DNA of 64,000 bases from Bacteroidales bacterium. Lineage in GTDB: Bacteria > Bacteroidota > Bacteroidia > Bacteroidales > Muribaculaceae. The stretch is from assembly GCA_015061005.1 (NCBI GenBank), contig SUXJ01000006.1, forward strand, positions 62,001 to 126,000, in the 5' to 3' direction. Positions 1-8,657 of the stretch are shown here, one piece after another. A program made the position numbers and the translations under genes. Within the stretch, counting starts at the first letter, position 1, and every line of letters begins with the position of its first letter. The notes under the pieces are model-generated. The model was not told the DNA's origin and did not search any database. It saw nothing but the letters and a program-made list of their open reading frames with translations.

Positions 1-298
1 AGAACTTGCTTATACCTTTCCATCGTTTATTGGAACCTAATTCATCGAGAAAACGGCGAATTTGCTCCTGAAAAATTATCACCAATACCAATAAGCCTAT
101 GCTCATAAACTTATCAAGCAAGGAGCCGATCAGGCGCATACCGATAATTTCGCTTGTCAAAAGCCACACCCCGATAAAGGCAAGCACTCCGATAAAAATA
201 TTTTTTGTGCCCGACTGCTTCATGAGCTTGTAGATCCAAAAAAGCAGGATGGCTACAAGCAGAACGTCAATTACGTCTTTAAAGCCGAATGAAAGCAT
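1..298 (-). CDS. cdaA: Diadenylate cyclase CdaA, N-terminal part (cut by window start)
   Basis: Reverse translation from the ATG at 298 gives 99 residues open to the window edge. They begin MLSFGFKDVIDVLLVAILLF and contain three hydrophobic stretches (about residues 9-22, 34-50 and 66-80), followed by FQEQIRRFLDELGSNKRW. This is the typical membrane N-terminus of CdaA/DacA (YbbP) enzymes, which make cyclic di-AMP from two ATP at the inner membrane. The catalytic DGA and RHR motifs would lie outside the window. The start is two bases after the stop of the M18 peptidase, so the two are probably co-transcribed. In many Bacteroidales the partner upstream of cdaA is folP; here it is the peptidase. 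Confidence 0.88.
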   Translation of the reverse strand, partial: MLSFGFKDVIDVLLVAILLFWIYKLMKQSGTKNIFIGVLAFIGVWLLTSEIIGMRLIGSLLDKFMSIGLLVLVIIFQEQIRRFLDELGSNKRWKGISKF

Positions 299-300
299 AT

Positions 301-1593
301 TCAAGACTGATAGAAACGACTGAAAACTTTGATTGTTGAATCTATATCGGTCAAAGAGGCTGTCTCGCGAGCCGAGTGCATGGCCCACAATCCTATCCCC
401 ATATCAACGCCGTCTATATCGAGCGTTGAAGTGAGAATATTGCCTAAGGTTGAGCCGCCGGGCGAGTCACTGTGGTTCACGAATTCTTGGCAGGGCACTC
501 CCTCGAGTTTACACAATTGCTTGAAGTATGCCGCCGAACGTGCATCGGTCATATACTTGCAGTTGGCATTGACTTTCACCACGGGACCGCCGCCCAAAAC
601 CGGCCGATTCACCGGATCCATCTTCTCTAAGTAGTTGGGATGAGCGGCATGCGCACAGTCGGCCGAGATGAAGAAAGAGCGTGCCAATTGTGCAAGAAAT
701 CCCTCATCGGAATTAGTTGCGGAGATGCGACGCATGATGTTGCGCAACACCGGAGAGTGCGCACCCTGACGCGTTCCCGAGCCGGTTTCTTCATTGTCAA
801 AAATTGCAGCCACAGCCGTTGCCTTACAATTATTGCCGGCTTGCAGCAATGCTTGAACTGCACACCATGCCATCGCCAAGTCATCAAGACGACCGCAATT
901 TACCCATGTTGCATCTGCACCGACCACTTCGGCTCCTTGAATATCATAGAGCGTAATATCGAAGTCGATAATCTGTTCCGAGGTGCATCCAATGTGGTCT
1001 GCGAGCAGACGCCTTACGGCATCTTTCCCTCCGAGAGTTTTGCTGATGTATCCCAGAACCGGTTGCATATCCTTTTGTGCCGACATGGCAACTCCCTTGT
1101 TAACCTCGCGATTAAAGTGTATGGCCAATCGCGGAATAATCAATCGCGGGCTATCGAGGCGCACAATTCGGCTCGTCAACTCCAACGGATTGGAGTCCGA
1201 GGCTGTAATGACTCTGCCACAAAGGCCCAATGGGCGATCCATCCAACTGCTCCATATCGCCCCACCGTAAACTTCGGTATTCAATTTCACCAAAAGTCCT
1301 TCACCACAGGAGCACGCACCCACTTCCATTTCCGGATTAGGTTTCAATCGGAAGCCGGGAGAGTCGCTGTGTGCCGCAATAATATGAAACGGAGCATTAG
1401 TGTCGCTGCCTACAATAAATGCGAAAATTGCCGAATTGTTCTTTATGACATAATGACGCGCTCCGGGAGCCGGATTCCAAGGGCTTTGACTTTCTCGCAA
1501 CTCGGTAAAACCCTCTGCACGCAGCATTGCGGCTATCGTATCGACCGCAGTGAAGTTACTCACGCTGCGATTCATAAAATCAAAAAATTCCAT
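301..1593 (-). CDS. M18 family aminopeptidase
   Basis: A 430-residue protein of the M18 (aspartyl aminopeptidase) family, a cytosolic di-zinc enzyme that forms large tetrahedral particles and removes N-terminal residues, often acidic ones, from peptides. Metal-site motifs seen in order: AAHSDSPGFRLKP near residue 73, GRLDDLAMAWCA near 235, FDNEETGSGTRQGA near 266, SADCAHAAHPNY near 312 and VNHSDSPGGSTLGN near 374. Length is normal for the family. The ATG at 1593 starts one base after the stop of the TSCPD gene, so the two are co-transcribed. There is no signal peptide. The family is clear; substrate preference is not shown by the sequence. Confidence 0.93.
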   Translation of the reverse strand: MEFFDFMNRSVSNFTAVDTIAAMLRAEGFTELRESQSPWNPAPGARHYVIKNNSAIFAFIVGSDTNAPFHIIAAHSDSPGFRLKPNPEMEVGACSCGEGLLVKLNTEVYGGAIWSSWMDRPLGLCGRVITASDSNPLELTSRIVRLDSPRLIIPRLAIHFNREVNKGVAMSAQKDMQPVLGYISKTLGGKDAVRRLLADHIGCTSEQIIDFDITLYDIQGAEVVGADATWVNCGRLDDLAMAWCAVQALLQAGNNCKATAVAAIFDNEETGSGTRQGAHSPVLRNIMRRISATNSDEGFLAQLARSFFISADCAHAAHPNYLEKMDPVNRPVLGGGPVVKVNANCKYMTDARSAAYFKQLCKLEGVPCQEFVNHSDSPGGSTLGNILTSTLDIDGVDMGIGLWAMHSARETASLTDIDSTIKVFSRFYQS

Positions 1594-1594
1594 A

Positions 1595-1840
1595 TTATTT
1601 TCGTATTTCTTTTAGTGCTTGCGCAAGTTGATCGGGACATGAGGTTCCCTTCATTCCACATTGAATGCCTTCCAATCGAGCAATCACTTCTTCAGGCGTT
1701 AACCCCTTAACGAGCGCACCGATTCCTTGAAGATTACCGCTGCAACCGCCAACAAACTTAACGTCAACGACCTTATCGTTTTCAATTTCTATGTTAATGG
1801 TTCGAGAGCAAGTCCCGGAAGTGTTATACGTGTATTTCAT
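1595..1840 (-). CDS. TSCPD-domain protein (TIGR03905 type)
   Basis: An 81-residue protein containing the family signature GTSCPDQLAQAL near its C-terminus and conserved cysteines in GTCSRTI and GGCSGNLQGIG. The same small domain occurs at the C-terminus of some vitamin B12-dependent ribonucleotide reductases and as stand-alone proteins of unknown function. The clustered cysteines suggest metal or cluster binding, but this is an inference. It follows a hairpin (1857-1885) after the TPR gene, so it is either transcribed by read-through or has a promoter that was not recognised. It is tightly linked to the M18 peptidase downstream. Confidence 0.85.
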   Translation of the reverse strand: MKYTYNTSGTCSRTINIEIENDKVVDVKFVGGCSGNLQGIGALVKGLTPEEVIARLEGIQCGMKGTSCPDQLAQALKEIRK

Positions 1841-1849
1841 GCTTTAAAA

Positions 1850-1885
1850 GACATAAGAGGCGGCACCCGTGAAAGATGTCGCCTC
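1850..1885 (-). terminator. Candidate terminator after the TPR gene
   Basis: On the minus strand GAGGCG (1885-1880) pairs with CGCCTC (1862-1857), and the second arm is followed by the T-rich stretch TTATGTCTTTT. It lies between the TPR gene stop (1909) and the TSCPD start (1840). The stem is only 6 bp with a 17-base loop, so termination may be partial. Confidence 0.45.
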
Positions 1886-1908
1886 GTTAAAATATTTTCG
1901 GGTATCGA

Positions 1909-2568
1909 TTATTCTGCGGAAGATGCGAGGCCCTTTTCTTGGAGCATGCGCGCATTGGTGTTCGACGGCATCTGAGTAGGATATTTTTCGATGATTTCCT
2001 CATAAACGGCTGCCGCTTCATTGTGCTTGCCAAGTGCAGAAAGCACAACAGCCTTCTTGGTCATGAAGTAAGGAACAAGGCGTTCGTTATCATCGGCAGC
2101 ACTGATTGCCTCGGAAAATGCATCAACAGCTTCTTCATAACGATCAAGGTTTACCAAGCAGTCGCCCTTGATACCGCATGCGAGTGCAGCAATCAGTACA
2201 TCGTCGGCCGAGTAGTTTTCAATATAGCCGAGAGCCTTCTCGTAGTCACCGGCCTTGTAGCTCAATACAGCAGCCATGTATGTGGCACGATTGCCGGCTG
2301 CGCCACCGTGATTTTCAGCCACATCTGCATAGCCTTGGAGCAGAATGCTGTCGGCCTCTTGATTCATTGCTTGAATGTCAACCGCACCGATTGCTTCGTT
2401 GCCGCTGTTGATTGCCGGATTACGAACCGCAAAGATATAAATCAACACCACTGCTACTACAGCGAGCACTCCGATTGATACCTTGACAATGTTCTGACGA
2501 GTCTTCTGACTGAGGAATTCTACCTGCTGAGCCTCAGCTTCCGGCATGTTATTAGGTTTGTTTGCCAT
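1909..2568 (-). CDS. TPR-repeat inner-membrane protein
   Basis: A 219-residue protein with a short polar N-terminus, one membrane segment at about residues 28-47, and a soluble C-terminal part rich in TPR-like helices (for example CLVNLDRYEEAVDAFSEAI and SALGKHNEAAAVYEEII). The layout resembles YfgM-type ancillary proteins, which hold TPRs outside the inner membrane and assist envelope biogenesis, but homology to YfgM itself is not certain. It has its own promoter (2604-2635), so it is not simply a continuation of mreBC, and a hairpin follows it. Function unknown beyond a protein-protein interaction scaffold. Confidence 0.85.
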   Translation of the reverse strand: MANKPNNMPEAEAQQVEFLSQKTRQNIVKVSIGVLAVVAVVLIYIFAVRNPAINSGNEAIGAVDIQAMNQEADSILLQGYADVAENHGGAAGNRATYMAAVLSYKAGDYEKALGYIENYSADDVLIAALACGIKGDCLVNLDRYEEAVDAFSEAISAADDNERLVPYFMTKKAVVLSALGKHNEAAAVYEEIIEKYPTQMPSNTNARMLQEKGLASSAE

Positions 2569-2603
2569 TTTTCTGTGTTTGAAATTTATGAATTAGAGTG
2601 GTG

Positions 2604-2635
2604 CAAAGGTAAGGCTTTTCCACCAAAAAACCAAT
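2604..2635 (-). promoter_or_regulatory. Promoter of the TPR gene
   Basis: On the minus strand ATTG (2635-2632) is followed after 20 bases by TACCTTTG (2611-2604), matching the Bacteroidota -33/-7 pattern. The gene starts about 35 bases downstream. It lies between mreC and the TPR gene and separates the two transcription units. Confidence 0.6.
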
Positions 2636-2648
2636 TATTAAACGATTT

Positions 2649-3503
2649 TTATTTCTTGTTTTGAGTAGATGCTCCGGTTTCAACGGCTTCAATTTCGTCT
2701 TTCATGTAATTTTCAATGACGCGAATAGTTGACAAGGTTGAAAAATCCGCCGCAAGAAGGATTTTAAGAGAGTAAAAATTATCATCGGCATCGCTCATTC
2801 GTTCAACAACCGTACCTACCGGAATCCCCTCGGGGAACACTACGGAATGACCGGACGTCACAATCGTATCGCCGACCTCAAAAGGAACATGTCGCGGAAG
2901 TTCCTCAAGAATGGCATGGCGAGGCGACCGCCCGTCCCACGATAAAGAGCCGAACGCATCGCTGCCTTTGAGCTTACAACTCAAGCGTAAATCTGCATTG
3001 AGAACCGAAATAACTCGTGAGGCATGCTCTCCGACAACGTTCACAATCCCGACAACTCCATTCTGATCCACCACACCCATGTCTGCACATACACCATCGG
3101 CCGAACCTCGGTTGATGGTCAAAAAATTGCGAGGACGGGCAAGGGAGTTATTTATCACTCGCCCAACAATGAAGCGATATGATTCCAATGCCGGAACGGG
3201 AACGTCACCATAGCCGAACAGCTGTTCGTTCGCCCGACTCAGGCCTGCACGCAGAGCCAAATTTTCCTGCTCCAAATCCGCTATGCGACTATTGAGTTCC
3301 TCATTCACGCTGCGGAGATGGAAATATCCGGTCACGGCATCAGAAGCCTTATAGACCGACGACGTCAACTTCCCGGCGGAGGTCATAAACACCGCTTGCT
3401 GATACGGATTGCCCCGAAACAGCTGGATGCAACTGACCACTGCCAAAAGCAGAAAAACAAATACCGCCCTGTGGCGCGAAAAAAAATCAAATATGGAGCG
3501 CAT
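2649..3503 (-). CDS. mreC: Rod-shape protein MreC
   Basis: A 284-residue bitopic membrane protein that organises the elongasome and activates PBP2. Residues 12-28 form the single membrane anchor, followed by a coiled coil (about 60-95, NEELNSRIADLEQENLALRA) and the periplasmic beta domains containing ADGVCADMGVVDQNGVVGIV and TSGHSVVFPEGIPVGTV, typical for MreC. It follows mreB by 14 bases. Unusually, mreD, the PBP2 gene mrdA and rodA do not follow; the next gene is a TPR protein with its own promoter. Confidence 0.95.
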   Translation of the reverse strand: MRSIFDFFSRHRAVFVFLLLAVVSCIQLFRGNPYQQAVFMTSAGKLTSSVYKASDAVTGYFHLRSVNEELNSRIADLEQENLALRAGLSRANEQLFGYGDVPVPALESYRFIVGRVINNSLARPRNFLTINRGSADGVCADMGVVDQNGVVGIVNVVGEHASRVISVLNADLRLSCKLKGSDAFGSLSWDGRSPRHAILEELPRHVPFEVGDTIVTSGHSVVFPEGIPVGTVVERMSDADDNFYSLKILLAADFSTLSTIRVIENYMKDEIEAVETGASTQNKK

Positions 3504-3518
3504 CGGCGCCGGCTTCGC

Positions 3519-4538
3519 TTATCGAATCAGGAAAGAGAACTTATCGTAATTCTTAAGAGCAACAGCTGTGCCGCGAGCCACTGCCAAGAGCGGGTCTTCA
3601 GCCACGTGGAATTGAATGCCGATTTTGTCAGTCAAACGCTTGTCGAGTCCGCGAATCAACGCGCCTCCACCTGAGAGCCAAATGCCGCTCTTCACTATGT
3701 CGGCATACAATTCGGGGGGAGTCTGTTCCAATGCGTTGAGCACTGCCGCTTCTATTTTAGAGAGAGATTTCTCAAGGCAATGTGCAATTTCCTGATAGCT
3801 TACCGGCACTTCCATCGGGAGTGCTGTTACGTGGTTCGGACCGCGCACAACGTAATCTTCCGGCGGATTTTCCAATTCGGTAAGCGCAGCGCCTACGTTG
3901 ATTTTAATCTGCTCGGCAGTGCGTTCGCCAACTCGAAGGTTATGGGCGCGACGCATGTGGCCGATAATATCTTCCGTAAGGTCATCGCCGGCTATTTGAA
4001 TAGACTTATTGGTAACAATACCGCCAAGCGAAATAACGGCAATCTCGGTAGTGCCGCCGCCTATGTCCACAATCATGTTGCCGGTAGGCGCTTCAACATC
4101 GAGTCCGATACCGAGAGCGGCAGCCATAGGCTCATAAATCATATAGACATCTCGACCGCCGGCGTGTTCGCTTGAGTCACGAACCGCGCGAATCTGCACT
4201 TCGGTGGAGCCACTTGGAATACCCACAACCATACGCAGCGAGGGCGAGAACCAGCCGCGCGCACCGGAGCTTTTTTTCACGAGGCCGCGAATGAGCAGTT
4301 CTGCAGCATTAAAGTCAGCGATAACGCCCTGACGCAACGGACGTATGGTTTCGATTGTCGGGTTTTCCTTACCGCGCATCATAGCGGCATCTTTACCCAC
4401 TGCTTTAAGCTTTTGTGTCATTTTGTCGACAGCGACAATCGAAGGCTCGGCAATAACGATTTTGTCGTTATGCAATATGATGGTATTGGCCGTTCCGAGG
4501 TCAATAGCAATTTCTTTTGTTAGAGAAAAGAGTCCCAA
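3519..4538 (-). CDS. mreB: Rod-shape actin MreB
   Basis: A 339-residue bacterial actin that forms membrane-associated filaments steering lateral peptidoglycan synthesis. Nucleotide-binding signatures are present: IDLGTANTIIL near residue 11 (phosphate 1), NMIVDIGGGTTEIAVISLGG near 157 (phosphate 2) and SGIWLSGGGALIRGLD near 290 (adenosine). Length is normal. It lies 48 bases downstream of purH with no promoter recognised in the gap, so purH-mreB-mreC is probably one transcript. Confidence 0.97.
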   Translation of the reverse strand: MGLFSLTKEIAIDLGTANTIILHNDKIVIAEPSIVAVDKMTQKLKAVGKDAAMMRGKENPTIETIRPLRQGVIADFNAAELLIRGLVKKSSGARGWFSPSLRMVVGIPSGSTEVQIRAVRDSSEHAGGRDVYMIYEPMAAALGIGLDVEAPTGNMIVDIGGGTTEIAVISLGGIVTNKSIQIAGDDLTEDIIGHMRRAHNLRVGERTAEQIKINVGAALTELENPPEDYVVRGPNHVTALPMEVPVSYQEIAHCLEKSLSKIEAAVLNALEQTPPELYADIVKSGIWLSGGGALIRGLDKRLTDKIGIQFHVAEDPLLAVARGTAVALKNYDKFSFLIR

Positions 4539-4586
4539 GGGTGGTTTAGGTGTTAATAGGTTAGTAATTTTTAGTGGAAGGCGAAA

Positions 4587-6119
4587 TTAGTGCTTGAAAT
4601 GGCGGATTCCGGTCATTGCCATTGCTATGCCGTTAGCATTGCAGTAGTCAATGGTTTCTTGGTCGCGAATAGAGCCACCGGGCTGTATAACGGCATTGAT
4701 ACCGGCCTGATGAGCGATTTCCACGCAGTCAGCAAAGGGGAAGAATGCGTCAGATGCCATCACTGCGCCTTTAAGATCAAACTCGAAGCTCCGAGCCTTG
4801 GCAATGGCTTGCTTCAGGGCATCAACGCGCGATGTTTGTCCCACTCCGGAAGCCAACAATTGACCGTTTTTAGCCAACACTATAGCGTTACTCTTAGAGT
4901 GCTTCACAATCTTGTTTGCAAACAAGAGGTCATCTATCTGCGAGGGGTCGATGGGTGTGTTGGTGGCTGCAGTCATATCCTCAGCGGTTTCCACCTTAAG
5001 GTCACGAGCTTGAACCAACGCACCGTTCAAACATGAACGATAGCTCATAGTGGTGCGATTTTGCATGTGCTGCACCAAGATGATACGATTTTTTTTCTGC
5101 TTGAGCACTTCAAGAGCCTCTGCCTCATAGGCCGGAGCAATGATTACCTCAAAGAAAATATTGTTGATTTCTTTTGCAGCCTCGGCAGTTACTTCGCGAT
5201 TTGTGATAAGCACACCGCCAAATGCACTTACAGGGTCACCGGCAAGGGCATCACGCCATGCTTCAGCAACAGTGGGGCGAGTAGCCACTCCGCATGCGTT
5301 ATTATGTTTTAACACGGCAAATGTAGTGTCATCAAAATCAGCAATGAGGCTCACTGCAGCATCAATATCAAGCAAGTTGTTATAACTGATTTCCTTACCA
5401 TGAAGTTGAGTGAACATTTCTTCGAAGTTGCCGAAGAAGTAGCCGCGCTGATGAGGATTTTCGCCATAGCGCATGGGCTTGATGCCGTCAACCGACACAC
5501 GAAGTGCCGAAGGCTGTTCATCAGCACCGTCGAAATAGTTGAAAATTGCGCTGTCATAATGGCTGCTGACCGCAAACGCTTCCTTTGCGAACCAACGGCG
5601 CTGAGCCGCAGTGGTTTCTGCACCTTGAGCCGCCAAAATATCGCGCAAGGGGGCATACTGCGATTTGCTTGCAACGATAACCACGTCCTTCCAGTTCTTT
5701 GCAGCTCCGCGAATCAAAGAAATACCGCCTATATCGATTTTTTCAATTATATCCTCATCGCTTGCTCCGGAAGCAACGGTGGCCTCAAACGGGTAGAGGT
5801 CAACGATAACCAAATCAATTTCAGGAATTTCATATTTTGCAATCTGCTCACGGTCTGATTCATTATCGCGACGATTCAGAATGCCGCCGAACACTTTCGG
5901 GTGAAGCGTCTTTACTCGGCCGCCGAGAATGGAGGGATAACCGGTAAGGTCCTCAACGGCTTCACATTCATAGCCCAATTCCTCGATAAACGAGCGAGTG
6001 CCCCCGGTGCTAAGAAACTTTACTCCGGCCTTGTTTAACAAAGCCAAGATTTCATCAAGTCCATCTTTATGATAGACGGAAACCAGCGCAGTGCTGATTT
6101 TGCGGATATCATTTGCCAT
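4587..6119 (-). CDS. purH: Bifunctional purine biosynthesis protein PurH
   Basis: AICAR formyltransferase/IMP cyclohydrolase, catalysing the last two steps of IMP synthesis. The N-terminal cyclohydrolase domain shows STGGTRSFIEELG and GGRVKTLHPKVFGGIL; the transformylase domain shows RYGENPHQRG and VLKHNNACGVA, which carries the catalytic Lys-His pair. About 510 residues, the usual length. An upstream in-frame ATG at 6152 lies inside the promoter -7 box (6150-6157), so the start MANDIRKIST at 6119 is chosen. It leads a run with mreB and mreC, linking purine synthesis and shape genes. Confidence 0.96.
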   Translation of the reverse strand: MANDIRKISTALVSVYHKDGLDEILALLNKAGVKFLSTGGTRSFIEELGYECEAVEDLTGYPSILGGRVKTLHPKVFGGILNRRDNESDREQIAKYEIPEIDLVIVDLYPFEATVASGASDEDIIEKIDIGGISLIRGAAKNWKDVVIVASKSQYAPLRDILAAQGAETTAAQRRWFAKEAFAVSSHYDSAIFNYFDGADEQPSALRVSVDGIKPMRYGENPHQRGYFFGNFEEMFTQLHGKEISYNNLLDIDAAVSLIADFDDTTFAVLKHNNACGVATRPTVAEAWRDALAGDPVSAFGGVLITNREVTAEAAKEINNIFFEVIIAPAYEAEALEVLKQKKNRIILVQHMQNRTTMSYRSCLNGALVQARDLKVETAEDMTAATNTPIDPSQIDDLLFANKIVKHSKSNAIVLAKNGQLLASGVGQTSRVDALKQAIAKARSFEFDLKGAVMASDAFFPFADCVEIAHQAGINAVIQPGGSIRDQETIDYCNANGIAMAMTGIRHFKH

Positions 6120-6149
6120 ATTTGGAATATTTAAATTCTTTGATAGGTG

Positions 6150-6181
6150 CAAAGTTAGCGAAAAATTTGCGCCTTCGCAAG
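6150..6181 (-). promoter_or_regulatory. Promoter of purH-mreB-mreC
   Basis: CTTG (6181-6178), a 20-base spacer and TAACTTTG (6157-6150) on the minus strand fit the Bacteroidota -33/-7 consensus. The predicted transcript begins about 25 bases before the chosen purH ATG. The -33 region is also part of the terminator hairpin of the upstream operon. Confidence 0.75.
6161..6180 (-). terminator. Terminator of the metal-permease operon, overlapping the purH promoter
   Basis: On the minus strand TTGCG (6180-6176), loop AAGG and CGCAA (6171-6167) form a hairpin followed by ATTTTT. It lies 16 bases after the permease stop. Position and U-tract suit a Rho-independent terminator, although the stem is short. 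Confidence 0.6.
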
Positions 6182-6196
6182 TATCATCTATAAATG

Positions 6197-6985
6197 TTAT
6201 TTCTTTCTGAACAAAAAGGCTAAGCCATATATTGCCACTTGAAAAGCAACGATTAGTGCGGAAACGGGAACATCGATAATCGTTGCCGTAAATAATCCGC
6301 CCACGCTGCCAATAACCGAGAGCAAAATGGCAACAGGCAGAATAGTCTGCATGCGCTTGCTGAACAATTCTGCCGTCAGTGTGGGAAGCGTGAGCAACGA
6401 CATGAGCAGCATAATGCCCACACAGCGAATCATCAACACGATGCCAACTGCCACAAACAGCATCATAACCCCATTGTAAAGAGCCGAGCGCACGCCGATA
6501 ACGGTCATAAAATCCGGGTCAAATGCACTCGCCATGATTTTTCGGAAACACAGCATATAGAATACCCCCAACGACACCGTAAAGGCTCCGAACATCATGA
6601 TATCAAAAGCGGTTACCATCAAGATGTTGCCAAACAAAAACGCATTCAATTCGGGGACGGCTCCGGGGGTCAAAAACACAAAAGTCACACCAATGGCCAT
6701 ACCGGCAGCCCAAACCACTGCAATGGCGGAATCTTCGCGTGCACTCCCTCGATTACTCAGCCACTGCACCCCCAGCGCAGAGCCTATGGCAAACACCATT
6801 GCCATTCCAACGGGCGACCACCCAAGAAAATGGCCCAAACCGAGTCCGCCGAAACACGCATGCGTAATCCCGCCGGAGATGCTTACCAATCGGCGGGTTA
6901 CGATATAACTGCCGAGCAATCCGCCGCCTATGCTGAGAATCAGCAGTGCGAGCAAGGCATTTCGAAAAAAGGCATATTCAAGCAT
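6197..6985 (-). CDS. Metal ABC transporter permease (ZnuB/MntB type)
   Basis: A 262-residue polytopic membrane protein of the ABC-3 family that carries Zn, Mn or Fe across the inner membrane. Family features include SIGGGLLGSYIVTRRLVSISGGITHACFGGLGLG near residues 18-51 and the segment MLLMSLLTLPTLTAELFSKR near 192, within about seven hydrophobic helices. Its start overlaps the end of the YigZ gene by 8 bases, so the two are translationally linked. No ATP-binding subunit or solute-binding protein gene is adjacent, which is unusual. The metal cannot be assigned from sequence alone. Confidence 0.88.
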   Translation of the reverse strand: MLEYAFFRNALLALLILSIGGGLLGSYIVTRRLVSISGGITHACFGGLGLGHFLGWSPVGMAMVFAIGSALGVQWLSNRGSAREDSAIAVVWAAGMAIGVTFVFLTPGAVPELNAFLFGNILMVTAFDIMMFGAFTVSLGVFYMLCFRKIMASAFDPDFMTVIGVRSALYNGVMMLFVAVGIVLMIRCVGIMLLMSLLTLPTLTAELFSKRMQTILPVAILLSVIGSVGGLFTATIIDVPVSALIVAFQVAIYGLAFLFRKK

Positions 6986-7568
6986 CGTTTACTGTGGCAT
7001 AAGGGGTTAGTCGCGTTTGAAGTTCCGTAACATCGGACAGCGGCAGCAACAGGCGCAGACGGCATGTATTGTCGAATTCACGCTCCTTGATTTCTGCCGC
7101 CGACTGCTTCACGATTTGCATCACGTGGTTCATGTTCACGTAGGTAAACACCACTTCCAATTCCGTCATTTCCTTGCGCTCAATGATTTGAGCTTCATCA
7201 AGAGCCATTGCAGCAGCAAGTTTATATGCCGCAATCAGTCCCGGAGTGCCGAGTTTGATACCGCCGAAATAGCGCACCACTCCGACCACCACGTTTCGCA
7301 ACCCGCGCGAATTGATTTGACCGAGAATAGGCCGCCCGGCTGTGCCGGAGGGTTCGCCGTTGTCGGTTGAATATGTTTCAGGATTATCCACTCCTATAAC
7401 CCAAGCCCAACAAACATGGCGCGCATCGCAATATTCTCGCTGAAGCTCTGCCATGAGGGCCTTTGCTTCTTCAACGGTATCTGCCGGATAAGCAAAACCG
7501 AGAAATCGGCTCATCTTCTCCGTGAACTTGGCTGACGCCGGTGAGGCTATGGTAAGATATTCGGCCAT
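6978..7568 (-). CDS. YigZ/IMPACT family protein
   Basis: A 196-residue cytosolic protein of the UPF0029/IMPACT family. The N-terminal domain carries the signature DNGEPSGTAGRPILGQI near residue 69 and VVRYFGGIKLGTPGLIAAY near 97; the C-terminal DUF1949-type domain covers roughly residues 130-196. The exact function of bacterial members is not settled; IMPACT in eukaryotes influences translational control. It lies 6 bases after the LptF/G-type permease gene and overlaps the metal permease gene, so it is an internal cistron of an operon. Confidence 0.92.
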   Translation of the reverse strand: MAEYLTIASPASAKFTEKMSRFLGFAYPADTVEEAKALMAELQREYCDARHVCWAWVIGVDNPETYSTDNGEPSGTAGRPILGQINSRGLRNVVVGVVRYFGGIKLGTPGLIAAYKLAAAMALDEAQIIERKEMTELEVVFTYVNMNHVMQIVKQSAAEIKEREFDNTCRLRLLLPLSDVTELQTRLTPYATVNDA

Positions 7569-7574
7569 GTCTTT

Positions 7575-8645
7575 CTATCTGTTTGCGCGGATATACAACA
7601 CTATCGCAATGATTGAAAACACGATGTTGGGTATCCACATTGCCACGGCCGACGACGTCAGTCCGCTAATGGCAAACGACTGCGTCACTCCCATAAACAA
7701 TATATAGGCGAAACTCAGCACCAAGCCGATGCCTATGTGGAGTCCCATTCCGCCTTTCACTTTCTTTGACGACAAGCACACTCCTATCAGTGTCAAAATG
7801 AAGGCTGCCGCGCATGCTGCATATCGACGGTGATATTCTATTTCAAATTGCTTTATATTGGCAACTCCGCGTTCTTTTTGACGAGCAATATAATCTGCCA
7901 ACTCCGGCGATGTCATTTTTTCTTGGTCCTGACGCGATATAATGATGTCTTGCGGCTGCAAGACAATGATAGAATCAAGTTCGAAGCCCGTGCGAACGGT
8001 TTCTCTGTCATCGCCGAATTTACGCTCGGTAAAATTACGCAATCGCCATGAATATCCGCCGTGCCAGCTGGCAATACCGGCTGTCAGGCGTGATTTAAGA
8101 CGCTGACCGTCAAACGTGTCAAGACTGAACCTTGAGCCTCGATTGTTAGTGGAGTTAAAATCTCCGAGAAACACCACTTGATTGGCTCCGATCTTCATTT
8201 GCACGTTGGAAATCACGCTCACGCGCTTATCCTTGACGTAAGTATTCGTGAAATCAATGCGTTTGGCATTTGCCGGAGGTATGACATAGGCACTAAGCAC
8301 CCACGTCAGAGCAGCTATCATTGCTGCTGAAATCATGTAAGGACGCAGCAACCTCCTGAAACTCACCCCCGACGACAGCATGGCTATAATCTCGGAGTTG
8401 CCCGCCAATTTCGAAGTGAAAAATATCACGGAGATAAACACGAACAGCGGGCTGAACTGCATTGCAAAATAAGGCAGGAAGTTAACGAAATAGTCAAATA
8501 TCGTTTCTTCAAGCGGCGCCTTCTGAAAGGCATCAATCTTCTCGTTGATGTCAAACATCACCGTAATGGCCAAAATAAGTGCCAACGAGAAGCAATAAGT
8601 GCCTATGAACTTGCGTATTATGTAGCGGTCGAGGAGTTTCAGCAT
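7575..8645 (-). CDS. LptF/LptG family permease
   Basis: A 356-residue inner-membrane protein of the YjgP/YjgQ family, the transmembrane part of the LptB2FG machine that extracts lipopolysaccharide. It shows the family start LLDRYIIRKFIGTYCFSLAL, three N-terminal membrane helices with SGVSFRRLLRPYMISAA between the second and third, a periplasmic jellyroll region (about residues 125-260) and three C-terminal helices. Which of LptF or LptG it represents cannot be decided here. It starts 12 bases after the tgt stop, an arrangement common in Bacteroidota. Confidence 0.9.
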   Translation of the reverse strand: MLKLLDRYIIRKFIGTYCFSLALILAITVMFDINEKIDAFQKAPLEETIFDYFVNFLPYFAMQFSPLFVFISVIFFTSKLAGNSEIIAMLSSGVSFRRLLRPYMISAAMIAALTWVLSAYVIPPANAKRIDFTNTYVKDKRVSVISNVQMKIGANQVVFLGDFNSTNNRGSRFSLDTFDGQRLKSRLTAGIASWHGGYSWRLRNFTERKFGDDRETVRTGFELDSIIVLQPQDIIISRQDQEKMTSPELADYIARQKERGVANIKQFEIEYHRRYAACAAAFILTLIGVCLSSKKVKGGMGLHIGIGLVLSFAYILFMGVTQSFAISGLTSSAVAMWIPNIVFSIIAIVLYIRANR

Positions 8646-8657
8646 CTAACGTACGAC

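Noticed and set aside
640-1710. A 356-codon plus-strand frame opposite the M18 peptidase
   Set aside because: It lies wholly over a clear enzyme and a TSCPD gene on the other strand, and its translation shows no family features.
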